The translations under genes were made by a program, and so were the position numbers. DNA of 64,000 nucleotides from Auanema rhodensis. Taxonomy: Eukaryota > Nematoda > Chromadorea > Rhabditida > Rhabditidae. Shown piece after piece: positions 1-10,300 of this stretch. The stretch's first letter is position 1. Every line of letters starts with the position of its first letter. The notes below the pieces were generated by a model, which was given only the letters and a program-made list of their open reading frames with translations, was not told the origin of the DNA and did no database searches. Location: contig OZ059897.1 of the NCBI GenBank assembly GCA_964057225.1, positions 15,066,001-15,130,000 of the forward strand. Reading direction: 5' to 3'.

Positions 1-86
1 TACATCAGGCTCTATGGCAGCGTATACATCCCATACCAAATACGGCGATGCAGTTAGTTCTGTTCAGAGAAAACAGTGAATCTTTG

Positions 87-271
87 AAATCATACTACAC
101 AGAATCATTTCTGTAGTTTGTATTTCACATTCCCTTTTAAACTTCGACACATGTTGACCGCGGTGAAAGGGTAATGAGCAGGTTGCGAGCGTGAAGAACT
201 TCTTCGGAAGTTGATGACCGCGAGCTAGCCGGCAACGGAAAGCTTTTGTAATCTGCTCATCTGAGCGGTTT
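87..271 (+). ncRNA. U3: U3 small nucleolar RNA, copy 1
   Basis: U3 directs pre-18S rRNA processing in the small-subunit processome. The 5' part holds a box A-like segment, AATCATTTCTGTAGTTTG at about 102-119 (the family has GATCATTTCTATAGTGTG). The 3' domain holds GAGCGTGAAG (box B, identical to vertebrate U3), TTGATGACC (box C) and TCTGAGCGG (box D). Between B and C is AACTTC-TTCG-GAAGTT, a perfect stem with a UUCG tetraloop. GTTGC pairs with GCAAC around the B/C motif, and GAGCAG with CTGCTC. This places a TAATGAG box C'-like sequence directly against box D, as expected for the terminal C'/D motif. CCCTTT and AAAGGG can close a further helix. The 5' end is set by alignment to the start of vertebrate U3 and is uncertain by a few bases, as is the 3' end. 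About 185 nt is somewhat shorter than human U3 (217 nt). Confidence 0.88.
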
Positions 272-457
272 TAATCGGTTAATCATCAAGGAAACTGAAA
301 GAGTTTCAACTGGACTTCACTTCTTCGACTTTCTTGTATCACTCCCCATGCTGCTTACGGCTCTGTCAGGCTACATCAGGCTCTATGGCAGCGTATACAT
401 CCCATACCAAATACGGCGATGCAGTTAGTTCTGTTCAGAGAAAACAGTGAATCTTTG

Positions 458-642
458 AAATCATACTACACAGAATCATTTCTGTAGTTTGTATTTCACA
501 TTCCCTTTTAAACTTCGACACATGTTGACCGCGGTGAAAGGGTAATGAGCAGGTTGCGAGCGTGAAGAACTTCTTCGGAAGTTGATGACCGCGAGCTAGC
601 CGGCAACGGAAAGCTTTTGTAATCTGCTCATCTGAGCGGTTT
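458..642 (+). ncRNA. U3: U3 small nucleolar RNA, copy 2
   Basis: Identical by eye to copy 1 over the whole transcript, with all boxes and stems intact (A-type unit). Confidence 0.87.
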
Positions 643-828
643 TAATCGGTTAATCATCAAGGAAACTGAAAGAGTTTCAACTGGACTTCACTTCTTCGAC
701 TTTCTTGTATCACTCCCCATGCTGCTTACGGCTCTGTCAGGCTACATCAGGCTCTATGGCAGCGTATACATCCCATACCAAATACGGCGATGCAGTTAGT
801 TCTGTTCAGAGAAAACAGTGAATCTTTG

Positions 829-1013
829 AAATCATACTACACAGAATCATTTCTGTAGTTTGTATTTCACATTCCCTTTTAAACTTCGACACATGTTGAC
901 CGCGGTGAAAGGGTAATGAGCAGGTTGCGAGCGTGAAGAACTTCTTCGGAAGTTGATGACCGCGAGCTAGCCGGCAACGGAAAGCTTTTGTAATCTGCTC
1001 ATCTGAGCGGTTT
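829..1013 (+). ncRNA. U3: U3 small nucleolar RNA, copy 3
   Basis: Identical by eye to copy 1, with boxes A, B, C and D and the UUCG stem intact (A-type unit). Confidence 0.87.
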
Positions 1014-1199
1014 TAATCGGTTAATCATCAAGGAAACTGAAAGAGTTTCAACTGGACTTCACTTCTTCGACTTTCTTGTATCACTCCCCATGCTGCTTAC
1101 GGCTCTGTCAGGCTACATCAGGCTCTATGGCAGCGTATACATCCCATACCAAATACGGCGATGCAGTTAGTTCTGTTCAGAGAAAACAGTGAATCTTTG

Positions 1200-1384
1200 A
1201 AATCATACTACACAGAATCATTTCTGTAGTTTGTATTTCACATTCCCTTTTAAACTTCGACACATGTTGACCGCGGTGAAAGGGTAATGAGCAGGTTGCG
1301 AGCGTGAAGAACTTCTTCGGAAGTTGATGACCGCGAGCTAGCCGGCAACGGAAAGCTTTTGTAATCTGCTCATCTGAGTGGTTT
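1200..1384 (+). ncRNA. U3: U3 small nucleolar RNA, copy 4 (B-type)
   Basis: Same as copy 1 except for C to T just after box D (CTGAGTGG), so box D itself (CTGA) is intact. The change resembles the vertebrate 3' end (CTGAGTGG), so function is probably kept. Further B-type substitutions lie in the downstream spacer. Confidence 0.86.
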
Positions 1385-1570
1385 TAAACGGTTAATCATT
1401 AAGGAAACTGAAAGAGTTTCAACTGGACTTCACTTCTTCGACCTTCTTGCATCACTCCCCATGCTGCTTACGGCTCTGTTAGGCTACATCAGGCTCTATG
1501 GCAGCGTATACATCCCATACCAAATACGGCGATGCAGTTAGTTCTGTTCAGAGAAAACAGTGAATCTTTG

Positions 1571-1755
1571 AAATCATACTACACAGAATCATTTCTGTAG
1601 TTTGTATTTCACATTCCCTTTTAAACTTCGACACATGTTGACCGCGGTGAAAGGGTAATGAGCAGGTTGCGAGCGTGAAGAACTTCTTCGGAAGTTGATG
1701 ACCGCGAGCTAGCCGGCAACGGAAAGCTTTTGTAATCTGCTCATCTGAGCGGTTT
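1571..1755 (+). ncRNA. U3: U3 small nucleolar RNA, copy 5
   Basis: Returns to the A-type sequence, identical by eye to copies 1-3, although it lies between two B-type units. Confidence 0.87.
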
Positions 1756-1941
1756 TAATCGGTTAATCATCAAGGAAACTGAAAGAGTTTCAACTGGACT
1801 TCACTTCTTCGACTTTCTTGTATCACTCCCCATGCTGCTTACGGCTCTGTCAGGCTACATCAGGCTCTATGGCAGCGTATACATCCCATACCAAATACGG
1901 CGATGCAGTTAGTTCTGTTCAGAGAAAACAGTGAATCTTTG

Positions 1942-2126
1942 AAATCATACTACACAGAATCATTTCTGTAGTTTGTATTTCACATTCCCTTTTAAACTTC
2001 GACACATGTTGACCGCGGTGAAAGGGTAATGAGCAGGTTGCGAGCGTGAAGAACTTCTTCGGAAGTTGATGACCGCGAGCTAGCCGGCAACGGAAAGCTT
2101 TTGTAATCTGCTCATCTGAGTGGTTT
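1942..2126 (+). ncRNA. U3: U3 small nucleolar RNA, copy 6 (B-type, array edge)
   Basis: B-type like copy 4 (CTGAGTGG at the 3' end). Its spacer has one extra private change (CTCCCTATG instead of CTCCCCATG). It is the last complete copy; only about 18 bp of the next unit follow before unique sequence begins. Confidence 0.86.
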
Positions 2127-2314
2127 TAAACGGTTAATCATTAAGGAAACTGAAAGAGTTTCAACTGGACTTCACTTCTTCGACCTTCTTGCATCACTCC
2201 CTATGCTGCTTACGGCTCTGTTAGGCTACATCAGGCTGTATGGCTTCCGTTGCTTTCTGTTATTTCCATTACTGAGTTCACTATCTAAAACTGCTATCCA
2301 GTGTAATGTTTGCA

Positions 2315-2420
2315 AGAAATGAGCATAGCAACCCTTTTATTATATTCCATGTTAATAGCTTTCACAGAAAAGGCCTACGAAATGAGAAATGAGCATAGCA
2401 ACCTTCCATGTTTACAACTG
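2315..2420 (+). repeat. Imperfect tandem duplication before the CEP104-like gene
   Basis: AGAAATGAGCATAGCAACC occurs at 2315-2333 and again at 2385-2403. The similarity continues with an indel (TTCCATGTTAATAG versus TTCCATGTTTACAA). Each copy ends in a splice-acceptor-like sequence, CTTTCACAG near 2366 and CAACTGCAG near 2422. The gene's reading frame stays open through the duplication back to 2310, but the downstream acceptor and the next ATG (2436) suggest this segment is untranslated. Confidence 0.7.
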
Positions 2421-2435
2421 CAGTATTCTATCTTC

Positions 2436-4111
2436 ATGTCCCGGCCGATTGCTAGAACTATTAGTTCTAGACCCATCCCGTCAAGTACTTCAAAATCTGC
2501 TAAATCTTTTAAAGATAAGCAAAATGCCGGACAAGTCAGTACTGCTGATGCTACTAAAGACAGGAAAAATATAATTACATCCAACAGTTCTATAGCTCCA
2601 GTGAAGAAAACTGGCGATCAAGAAATAGGTGACTCAAGTGTTATCGAAGAACTTCGGTGGAAGACGTTAGTGCTGGGTCACCACTACCCGGAGGATTTCG
2701 ATTCTGGTCGTTGGATTTCATTACCAGGGTAAAAATTCTTTAAGCTATTGATTAAATTAATAAATTAAATTCATTTTACAGAGATAGCTATCCCATTGAT
2801 ATCGTAATAGGATTAGAACAAGTTTGTAATGTGTATAAAGTATTACTTGAAGTAGACGATAATCTTTTACGTGAGATTAACTGTTTTCCTTGTTTTTTAA
2901 ATAGATTAATGATCTTTAGCTTCAAAGGTTGATATATCAGTTGGACTAGGAGATGCTACACTACCAATAACATACAAAAACGCAAGAGAAGCCAATTTCA
3001 AAAGACCTGTTACGATGGAATATTTTAAAAGAGAACGAAGTCGCAGTCGAATGGAAACGAAGTTGAAGTTATTATGGAAATTGCTTTTTTCAACATTTCC
3101 ATTTAAGAACTGCTTTTATGGACAAAATTGGACAATATCTCTGGCTTCAAATTAATGAACCACTTAAACATCTTAATAATAAAACTGGACAGGTACATAA
3201 CTATATGTATTCTATTCATTTCAATGTTACGCAACAATTATGTATGAAATTTCATTCAAAGTCATTTGATTGCAGATTAAAATACTGAATTTAACCATTT
3301 TGGGATATCGGATAGTTGGAGATGAATACAAGGAAATGTTGAAAAAAACAACGTATTTTATATTAAAAAATCGATATTTAAATGTTGTAGTAATTTTACA
3401 ATTGAAGGATTGACGGATTTCGACCAAATACTCGTGACGGAGAAGAATACGAATTATATAATGAAATGGCAAGAAATATTATTGAAGAACCTAAGGAAAG
3501 TAGTGTTATAACTAGGCATAGCTAGTAAGAATTAGTATCATGAAGCTTCAAAATACCTAACTTTTAAAGCAATGGAGATGGTTTAGTTACTACGTCAAAT
3601 TTGCTGGCATCCGATCCCTTGACAACGCTGCGGACTGTTAAAAATACTCTAGAACAGAAAAGAGATACGGCAAAACGAGTAGGCGTAATAGGTTTTAGTT
3701 ATGTAATTGCAATGTTGAAGAATGGACGTGATGTCGAAGCAACAGTTTGTCATAGAGCTATTCAACGTCTTCTCGAATATGAGGTTATGGTTGAAGATTT
3801 GCATACAAGAAGGAGTAATGCACTTGTCCATGGGGATCTGATAATGGTAAAATCAAATTTGTTAGAAATATGATTCTTCATAAAGAGTTATTTCAAGGCA
3901 GAACGTCATCGTCTAGCCATGGTTGATTGTAGAGACACGGCACTTCGATCCACCCATGTTGATTTACTATTAGACAGAGCAGAAGTAAGTTATGTGTAAC
4001 AGAATTTTCTAAGAACATGTTAACCATATCAATTGATTTGATTCACGCTTATACAATAAGTTTTAGCTGAGAGCCATAGGAGCATCATCTGAATGGTCTG
4101 AGAAGCAGTAG
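2436..4111 (+). CDS. CEP104-like ciliary protein, short form
   Basis: Multi-exon gene. CEP104 is a ciliary-tip and centriolar protein with an N-terminal jelly-roll domain, coiled coils, a TOG domain and zinc fingers. Exon 1 (2436 to about 2729) encodes a basic Ser/Thr-rich leader and then FDSGRWISLPG. Later exons give SKVDISVGLG, then KLKTAFMDKIGQYLWLQI and ILGYRIVGDEYKEM, which parallel the human CEP104 segments around RELKSVYVDAVGQFLKL and VALVAINIIGD. The exon near 3601-3873 plus the next (about 3894-3984) encodes a helical/coiled-coil segment with AIQRLLEYEVMVEDL, similar to the CEP104 coiled coil. A 52-nt intron near 2860-2911 and one near 3068-3108 keep the frame. A stop is reached at 4109-4111, so TOG and zinc-finger parts are missing here. 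Start 2436 was chosen because it follows an acceptor-like CTGCAG. Tail-to-tail with RICTOR, 276 bp apart. Some exon joins between 3340 and 3600 are unresolved. Confidence 0.58.
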
Positions 4112-4387
4112 AATGATGATATTGGAGTTTTTGATGTTTGAAGTGTAACAATAAAAAATAATTCATAAACAATTAATTTTAAAAATTTTGGCAATATTAA
4201 AGTGAATATTATTAGCACAGCATGAGAAATATTGAACCCGTACCTGTGGGCACAGTGAATCACAGATATGGACTAGTAAGAATAATATTAAATTACAATC
4301 TTAATGTAAAAAAATACTATAATTTAAGAGCATTATAAAATATTTCCTGAAGAAAAGCACGAGAGCGTGCTTTAAACCGATATTCAT

Positions 4388-7300
4388 CTAACAATTCCAG
4401 TACATCTGCATACAGACATGGCCATTCGAACAGCCAGGGATGAGCAGCGCGTAAGCTTCAAAACGTCGATACGTAACTGGTTTCACGCGAATAACCCACC
4501 TGATTAGTTTTTTTTCTGGGCCACCTTCCTTAACTTCTAGCATGTCAACTTCGTTCAAAACACGACGTCTCAAAACTGCTACATCTACATCAGCTGGCAG
4601 CGGATATTCTTGAAAAAAGATTGAAAGAGAAGTATTAATTGAATACAAATATAACACACTTTCTTTGTTTGCACTACAATAAAAACAGCGAAACGCGGAA
4701 TGTGTTAGATCCGCATCTGTACGCTGGCTTCGCCCACCATGTCCACTTTTGGCACCACGATCTTCCATCTCGTCAATGACTGAAGCGTGATATGACCGCG
4801 GGGAAAAGATATTCTTAAAGAAGACAATTTAAACAAATTAAGTTTTTTTTTAAAGACAAACCATGCACATAACATCAACGTCAATAGGTAGCGACGTTAT
4901 ATGAAAATTATTCACCCCACTTTGAGTGAATTCACTTTCACCGTCATATTGCCATTCCATCATTTGGGAAGTAGCACCATATTCCATAGCTGCTTGTCGA
5001 TACAAATGAAGATTCAGTTCCTAAACACATAGTTAAAAATTCACTTTCTAGAAGTGCAAGTCCCCACTTCTGCATCTGTCATGAAAAAATATCGAATTGG
5101 GTCACCAATGTTACGATTTACTTGAAGACAACGTCGAAGTTGCATTGGAGCTAATCTGTATTTTTCTCTACATCTATTGGAGAAATGAGGCTCAATTCGT
5201 ATATCCGATAGCTGAAAAGAATAATATAAAACTATATAATTCTTAAAATATTCACCGGGTCTGATTCCATTCGAATGCTTGATAAGCCATGAGTGAGACA
5301 TTGTGCTATTGTTGAAGATCTTGAACGCGTATCCCAATCGTCGCCTAGTGATCCTGTAGTTGTTGCTCTTCTCCGACCTTAATTTTAAAATTAAAATAAT
5401 TCAAGATTCATAAGCTTACATGAGCTGGAATCATCTAACATGGAACTCAAACCACTGGTTACAGCTGATTCGCCTGTTAGAGTTCTTTCGTTACGTGAAC
5501 TGGTCTCCGGACTAAGTTTTAATTTAAAACCAAATTTTCTACTTGGAACATGATACCTAATTGATTCAAGAGATGAATACGGTTCCACTAAGGTAGCTAG
5601 AGCAGTCTCACTACGACTCTTATGCATACCGATTCGTCCTGGCGAATATAAACCTCCACAAATCTAAATTCATTTGTTGCCATGATTGTATTAGAAATAA
5701 AATTATTGAAATCTTCAAAATCTCACTTCGCTATTAGATCTTGATCTAGAAGTGATTATACTAGGAACCGGAGTAGAAACTTTTTCTGATATTATCTAGA
5801 ATATTGTAATTAATATCCGCATACACACAAGTATTGTCTACTTCCGGGAAAATAGGCGTCAGAGTTCCTTTTCGTAAATCGGTAAGTCCGTACGATCTCT
5901 CAGCCTCTAATTGAACTTCCTCAATTACAAAACGATGACGATTGCTTTCCCAACCATAACTTGCTAAAGCCCGTGCGCCTTTAAAAGGTAATATAATGAA
6001 TGCTGAAAGTCGATAATTACGAACCGCTGACTGAAGCGCCCAGTATATTTAAAGCCCAAAAAGCAGTTCCCCGAACAGATAGAATAGATGATTCTTCACA
6101 AGCTTTAATAATTTTGGGTAAAGTAGAAGAAGCGAACAACTCGATTCCTTAATTAAAAATGAGTGGAAAAGCTTGGTCAAGCATATATACCCTTTTCAGT
6201 GCCACCGATATGTCCCAGAGCGATGAGAGCTCCTTTAACTTTAATGACGTCTTCATCATCTAGCTGTTTTGTCAAATGTTTAACAACTTGGGATTCCTAT
6301 ATAAAATTGAGAATTGAAAACAACGATTATTTCGAGTTATTACCAATAAAAGTCGACGTCCTGTGTTATGCTTAGCCAACGCACCAAACAGATGAATGGG
6401 ACAGCGAACTCCGAATTTCTCAAGTCTGTAAGAAAATAATATAATATAGAGGATTAGTAAATTGTTAGAAATACAACCGTTCTGTATGTCGAAACTATTA
6501 AAAATTTCCAATAATACCTCTCACTACTGCTTCTACTGAATGATCCATCCAATGTTCGTTTCACAGATAGTAGAGATGTTCTCATTTCATCATCAACGAT
6601 TTGAATATATCTCTCATTCATAGACTGTAAAGAAATTGTATTTAAACATACTTTGAAAAATGATATTCACCATCATCCATTGGTTTATCGCCATTCTAGC
6701 TCCATCTTCATCTTCTGAACAGAATTCCTGTACACCGTAAATATGAACTTGAAGTAGAACTCCAGCTTCTCTGAACGTGTCAAGTTTTATGTTTCTCAAA
6801 AAGCGAACAGCCTCTGGATACACCTAAACAGTCATTAAAATTGCATTGCCTCCAACTGATCTCGTACCGGAAGCCAAATATGGAGCAATCGAATGGCATG
6901 ACGTACAACTTTTACACATGAGTCAGCTAACTGACCTAGCAAAAGTCTCATTCCCCATTTTCCGAAATCGGGAAGTTGAAATGATGCTAAAGTTCCTACG
7001 AAGCGCGTACACCAACGCCTTGCTATCTAAATATGAGTAAAAAAACAATCATCCGATCTTCCAAATGGGAGATACCTCTCCTGTTGAAGTCAAAGCCTTC
7101 TGGAGAATAATTCTAGTCATTCCTTCATACTTATAGTTCAAACATGATACAATTACTTTGACATAGTCCGTTTGTGTTGAGGCATTCATCATATCGATAA
7201 AACTGGAAAGTAAAAGTGCGAATCATTTTGCCCGAGGCCAAGAAGCTGTTTCTATTTTTTTAAATCTCATAGAATCTAGTTCTTAGACAAAACTAATTCG

Positions 7301-10300
7301 TTGTAGCCTGGTGGCTTGGCTAATAGTAGCCAGACCTCCTCATTCTCTTCAGATGTCTAAAATCAAGGCCGCAAGACTAAGTTCATTCTGTTTTCTTTAG
7401 AAGCACTATTGCGTCCTCTAAATTTCGAAATCCCGATATCCACTTTTTGTCATCCTGTACCAATTAGGTTCAGCTATTGTACTTTCCCACTGTGAGGATC
7501 AAAAGAGGAGGCATGATGTAATTTATTCCATCCTCTTTATCATGTTTGCAAAAAAAATATCAGAACGCTATCGAACAAATCTCATTCATCTACTCATACT
7601 TTCAATCTTAATCTTCTTTCCTCCTTTTTCCCTGTCTCGTCCCATCAACCTCATTCAAGTCGGATCTGTTACTGTTCACCACCGACCAAACGCTTCTAAT
7701 GATTGTTCATTTCATTTTCTGTCGAACAGATCTTCTTCTCAACGATGTCTCCTGTGGCGATGACCACTCACGGGACGGAGAACATTGAAACCCGTTTTAT
7801 CCTTCACTATTCCAACAATTGTCTTGTTCTCACCCATTTCTCTATTTTCAGACTCAACAAACAATCCGATATATATTAAAATCATAACCTCAGAACAATT
7901 GTAACATTCAGTTAAAATTAATTTTAATATTTCCTTCTTAAATTAGTCGCTTTTTTATGAACTTTATTAAATATAATTGTCTGACATCTTATACCCATTT
8001 AGGGCAAATCGTTCTTTGACTAACCCATATCTTCACATCCCTTAACCCATATCTATTTCAACTTAGTTTTTGCAAACTTTCTTTTTCGAACAACAAAAAC
8101 ACATTGTTATTCTTATACTAAACTTTTACTGCGCTTGATTATATATGGGTGAATTAAGCGCTGCCCATTATCTTCACACAGTACAATAATGATCTTTTAT
8201 GTCAAGATATCTATTACTCATACAGACGTCTAGATTTACAAACTACTTACTATAACTATTAAACCAAAGTTATACAGGCTTTGTAATCAAGCGGAAAAAT
8301 CTTGTCCGGGATGGAAAGTTGATCCATCGGGTTCACTTCTCGACGACGGGGTCAGATATGTTCGGAAGCCGGGATTGAAAGCTAGAAGCGACCGGTTTTG
8401 GTGGCATTATCTGATAGATCCCCCCTTTCATTTGAAGAAATATTACACGGTCCAGAAAAAAGAGAATATCTAGCCAAATTAGCCATCACATTCTCAGTTA
8501 ATATCCTACATTGTTCAATTCTCTCTGATTTCAACCGTTAGTTTCGTCCAATACCCCTGTTGATATCGAAAGGTTTCTTAATCATCACTCCTATATCTAT
8601 CTTTCAATGTATATTTGCGTTTTTTATTTACTTTAATATATATTCTTTTTAGATGAGAAACACAAGTATTTTCATACTTCTTCTTGGAATAGCTTATGCA
8701 GTAGCTGCTGAGGTGCCAGCATGCCAAAATGCTAAATGTTCACATTGTGATGACGAATTCATCAAAAGAATGTGCCCTAAAACATGCGGACCATGTTACA
8801 AGGTTAGTAAACATACCTTATAATATAAATTTTAAAATAATTCTTTAAAGAATCAACGAGCGAGACAAAGAGCAGCACCAACTTACGTTCAAGTAAGCGA
8901 GCAAAAAATATAAATTTTAAAAAACTTTGAATTTTAGCCTGTTGCGCAAAATGTTGCTAATCAGCAAGCACTGTACCAACAACCTGCTGCATTTGCTGCT
9001 CCAAATCAGCAATACCAATATCCAACAGATACATCTACATTAGCTCCACTTATTGAGCAACCCCGAGCGGAATATTTAAGTCCACAATTGGCTAGACAAC
9101 CAGCTGATCTCGCTCAACCTTTGCCAGAATATCAAACATTGCCACAAACTCAACAAAATCTCATACAGACTGCTCCTGCACAGTCATCCTATTATCCTCA
9201 ACAACAAGCACAAACTCAAACAGCTTTTGGTCAACAACAGAGCTTATTCCCTGATATGAATTTACCAACATTATCTTCTTCCTCAGGATCCAATAACCCT
9301 TTGTTAAACCCTTTCCAGCCATTCTTACAGCAAACTTTCCACGTAAGTAATAATTACTAATGGGAAAAAACAGTCACTATTTTTAGAATGGAGGCTTATC
9401 AGCTTTAGACCCTCTAGGACTTTTCAACTTAGGATCTGGATCCAGCCTTGCTCAGGTAAATCTATATTCTGATTCTATCTAACTAAGCGCTTCTATTAAC
9501 GTTCATCAACCTTACAAATCTAATTTAACTAACTTATCACCTACAGGCTGCTCCATTAACTCAAGTAAGCCAACCGATACCAACTTACCAACCACAGCAA
9601 TTTACACCTTTCCAAAGCCCAACTCAAACACAAAATTTATACCAATCGCAAGCTCAACAAGCCCCCCAATTACCAGCACAACCTCAACTAACTTACCAAC
9701 AATACGCCCCAGCTACGGAACAACAACAACAACAACAATATAACTTTCCACAGAACACGAACTTCCATGGAAATTATCAACAACAAACATCTACACCACA
9801 ATTAGGAACTGGCCAAACTCAACAACAACCTCAAGTTCAACAATATCGTCTTCCTACCCCAACATTCTCAATGGAATTACCTGCGTTGCCTTCTATGAGC
9901 GTAAGGTTTATCGAATTATCATGAAACAAAAATCGTTTTCAGCTGCCTCAAATTCCACCAAGCCCACCTGCACCAGTTAATGTACATGGTCAATACCAAA
10001 CTCAACAACAGCAAAAACCTCAAATCCAAACCCAACAGCCTCAACCTTCCATTCAATCTCAGACACAACCACAGGTTCAAAGAACAGCGCAGCCAACTCC
10101 ATCTCAACAACCATACTCACAAGTTCAAACGGTACTAATTATTTTATTTCAACAGTAAAAATAATCACTTCGAATTTAAGACAGCAACTGTTAACACTGC
10201 CCAAAGTATTGATAGAGCACCAATCAACTACCAGAAATACATTGACACAGGTAAAGGGCCTGTAGCAGGAGGAGTAGCTGTTCAGCAGGTTTATATAACA

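Larger units (their letters stand above)
1..2244 (+). repeat. 371-bp tandem array carrying U3 snoRNA genes (6 full units + partial)
   Basis: The motif TACATCAGGCTCTATGGC recurs at 1, 372, 743, 1114, 1485, 1856 and (one mismatch) 2227, giving an exact 371-bp period. Units 1, 2, 3 and 5 look identical. Units 4 and 6 share a set of substitutions in their 3' third: CTGAGTGG instead of CTGAGCGG at box D, TAAACGG for TAATCGG, CATTAAGG for CATCAAGG, CCTTCTTGCATC for CTTTCTTGTATC and TGTTAGG for TGTCAGG. The array already runs at base 1, so its left edge lies outside the window. The right edge is sharp, near 2244. Each unit holds one U3-like RNA gene (about 185 nt) and about 186 nt of spacer, which must hold promoter and 3'-end signals. 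Confidence 0.97.

Noticed and set aside
1-2244. 5S rRNA / spliced-leader RNA array
   Set aside because: Common nematode tandem arrays of this kind were considered, but neither the 5S sequence nor a spliced-leader motif is present; the boxes fit U3.
2310-2435. N-terminal extension of the CEP104-like gene from the ATG at 2310
   Set aside because: The extra frame runs through a tandem-duplicated leader with acceptor-like ends, and its hydrophobic stretch does not resemble the family; 2436 fits better.
8653-8802. Reading the ShKT-like cluster as a toxin gene
   Set aside because: ShKT-type cysteine motifs are widespread in ordinary nematode secreted and surface proteins; the Gln/Pro-rich and DB parts fit an extracellular structural protein.
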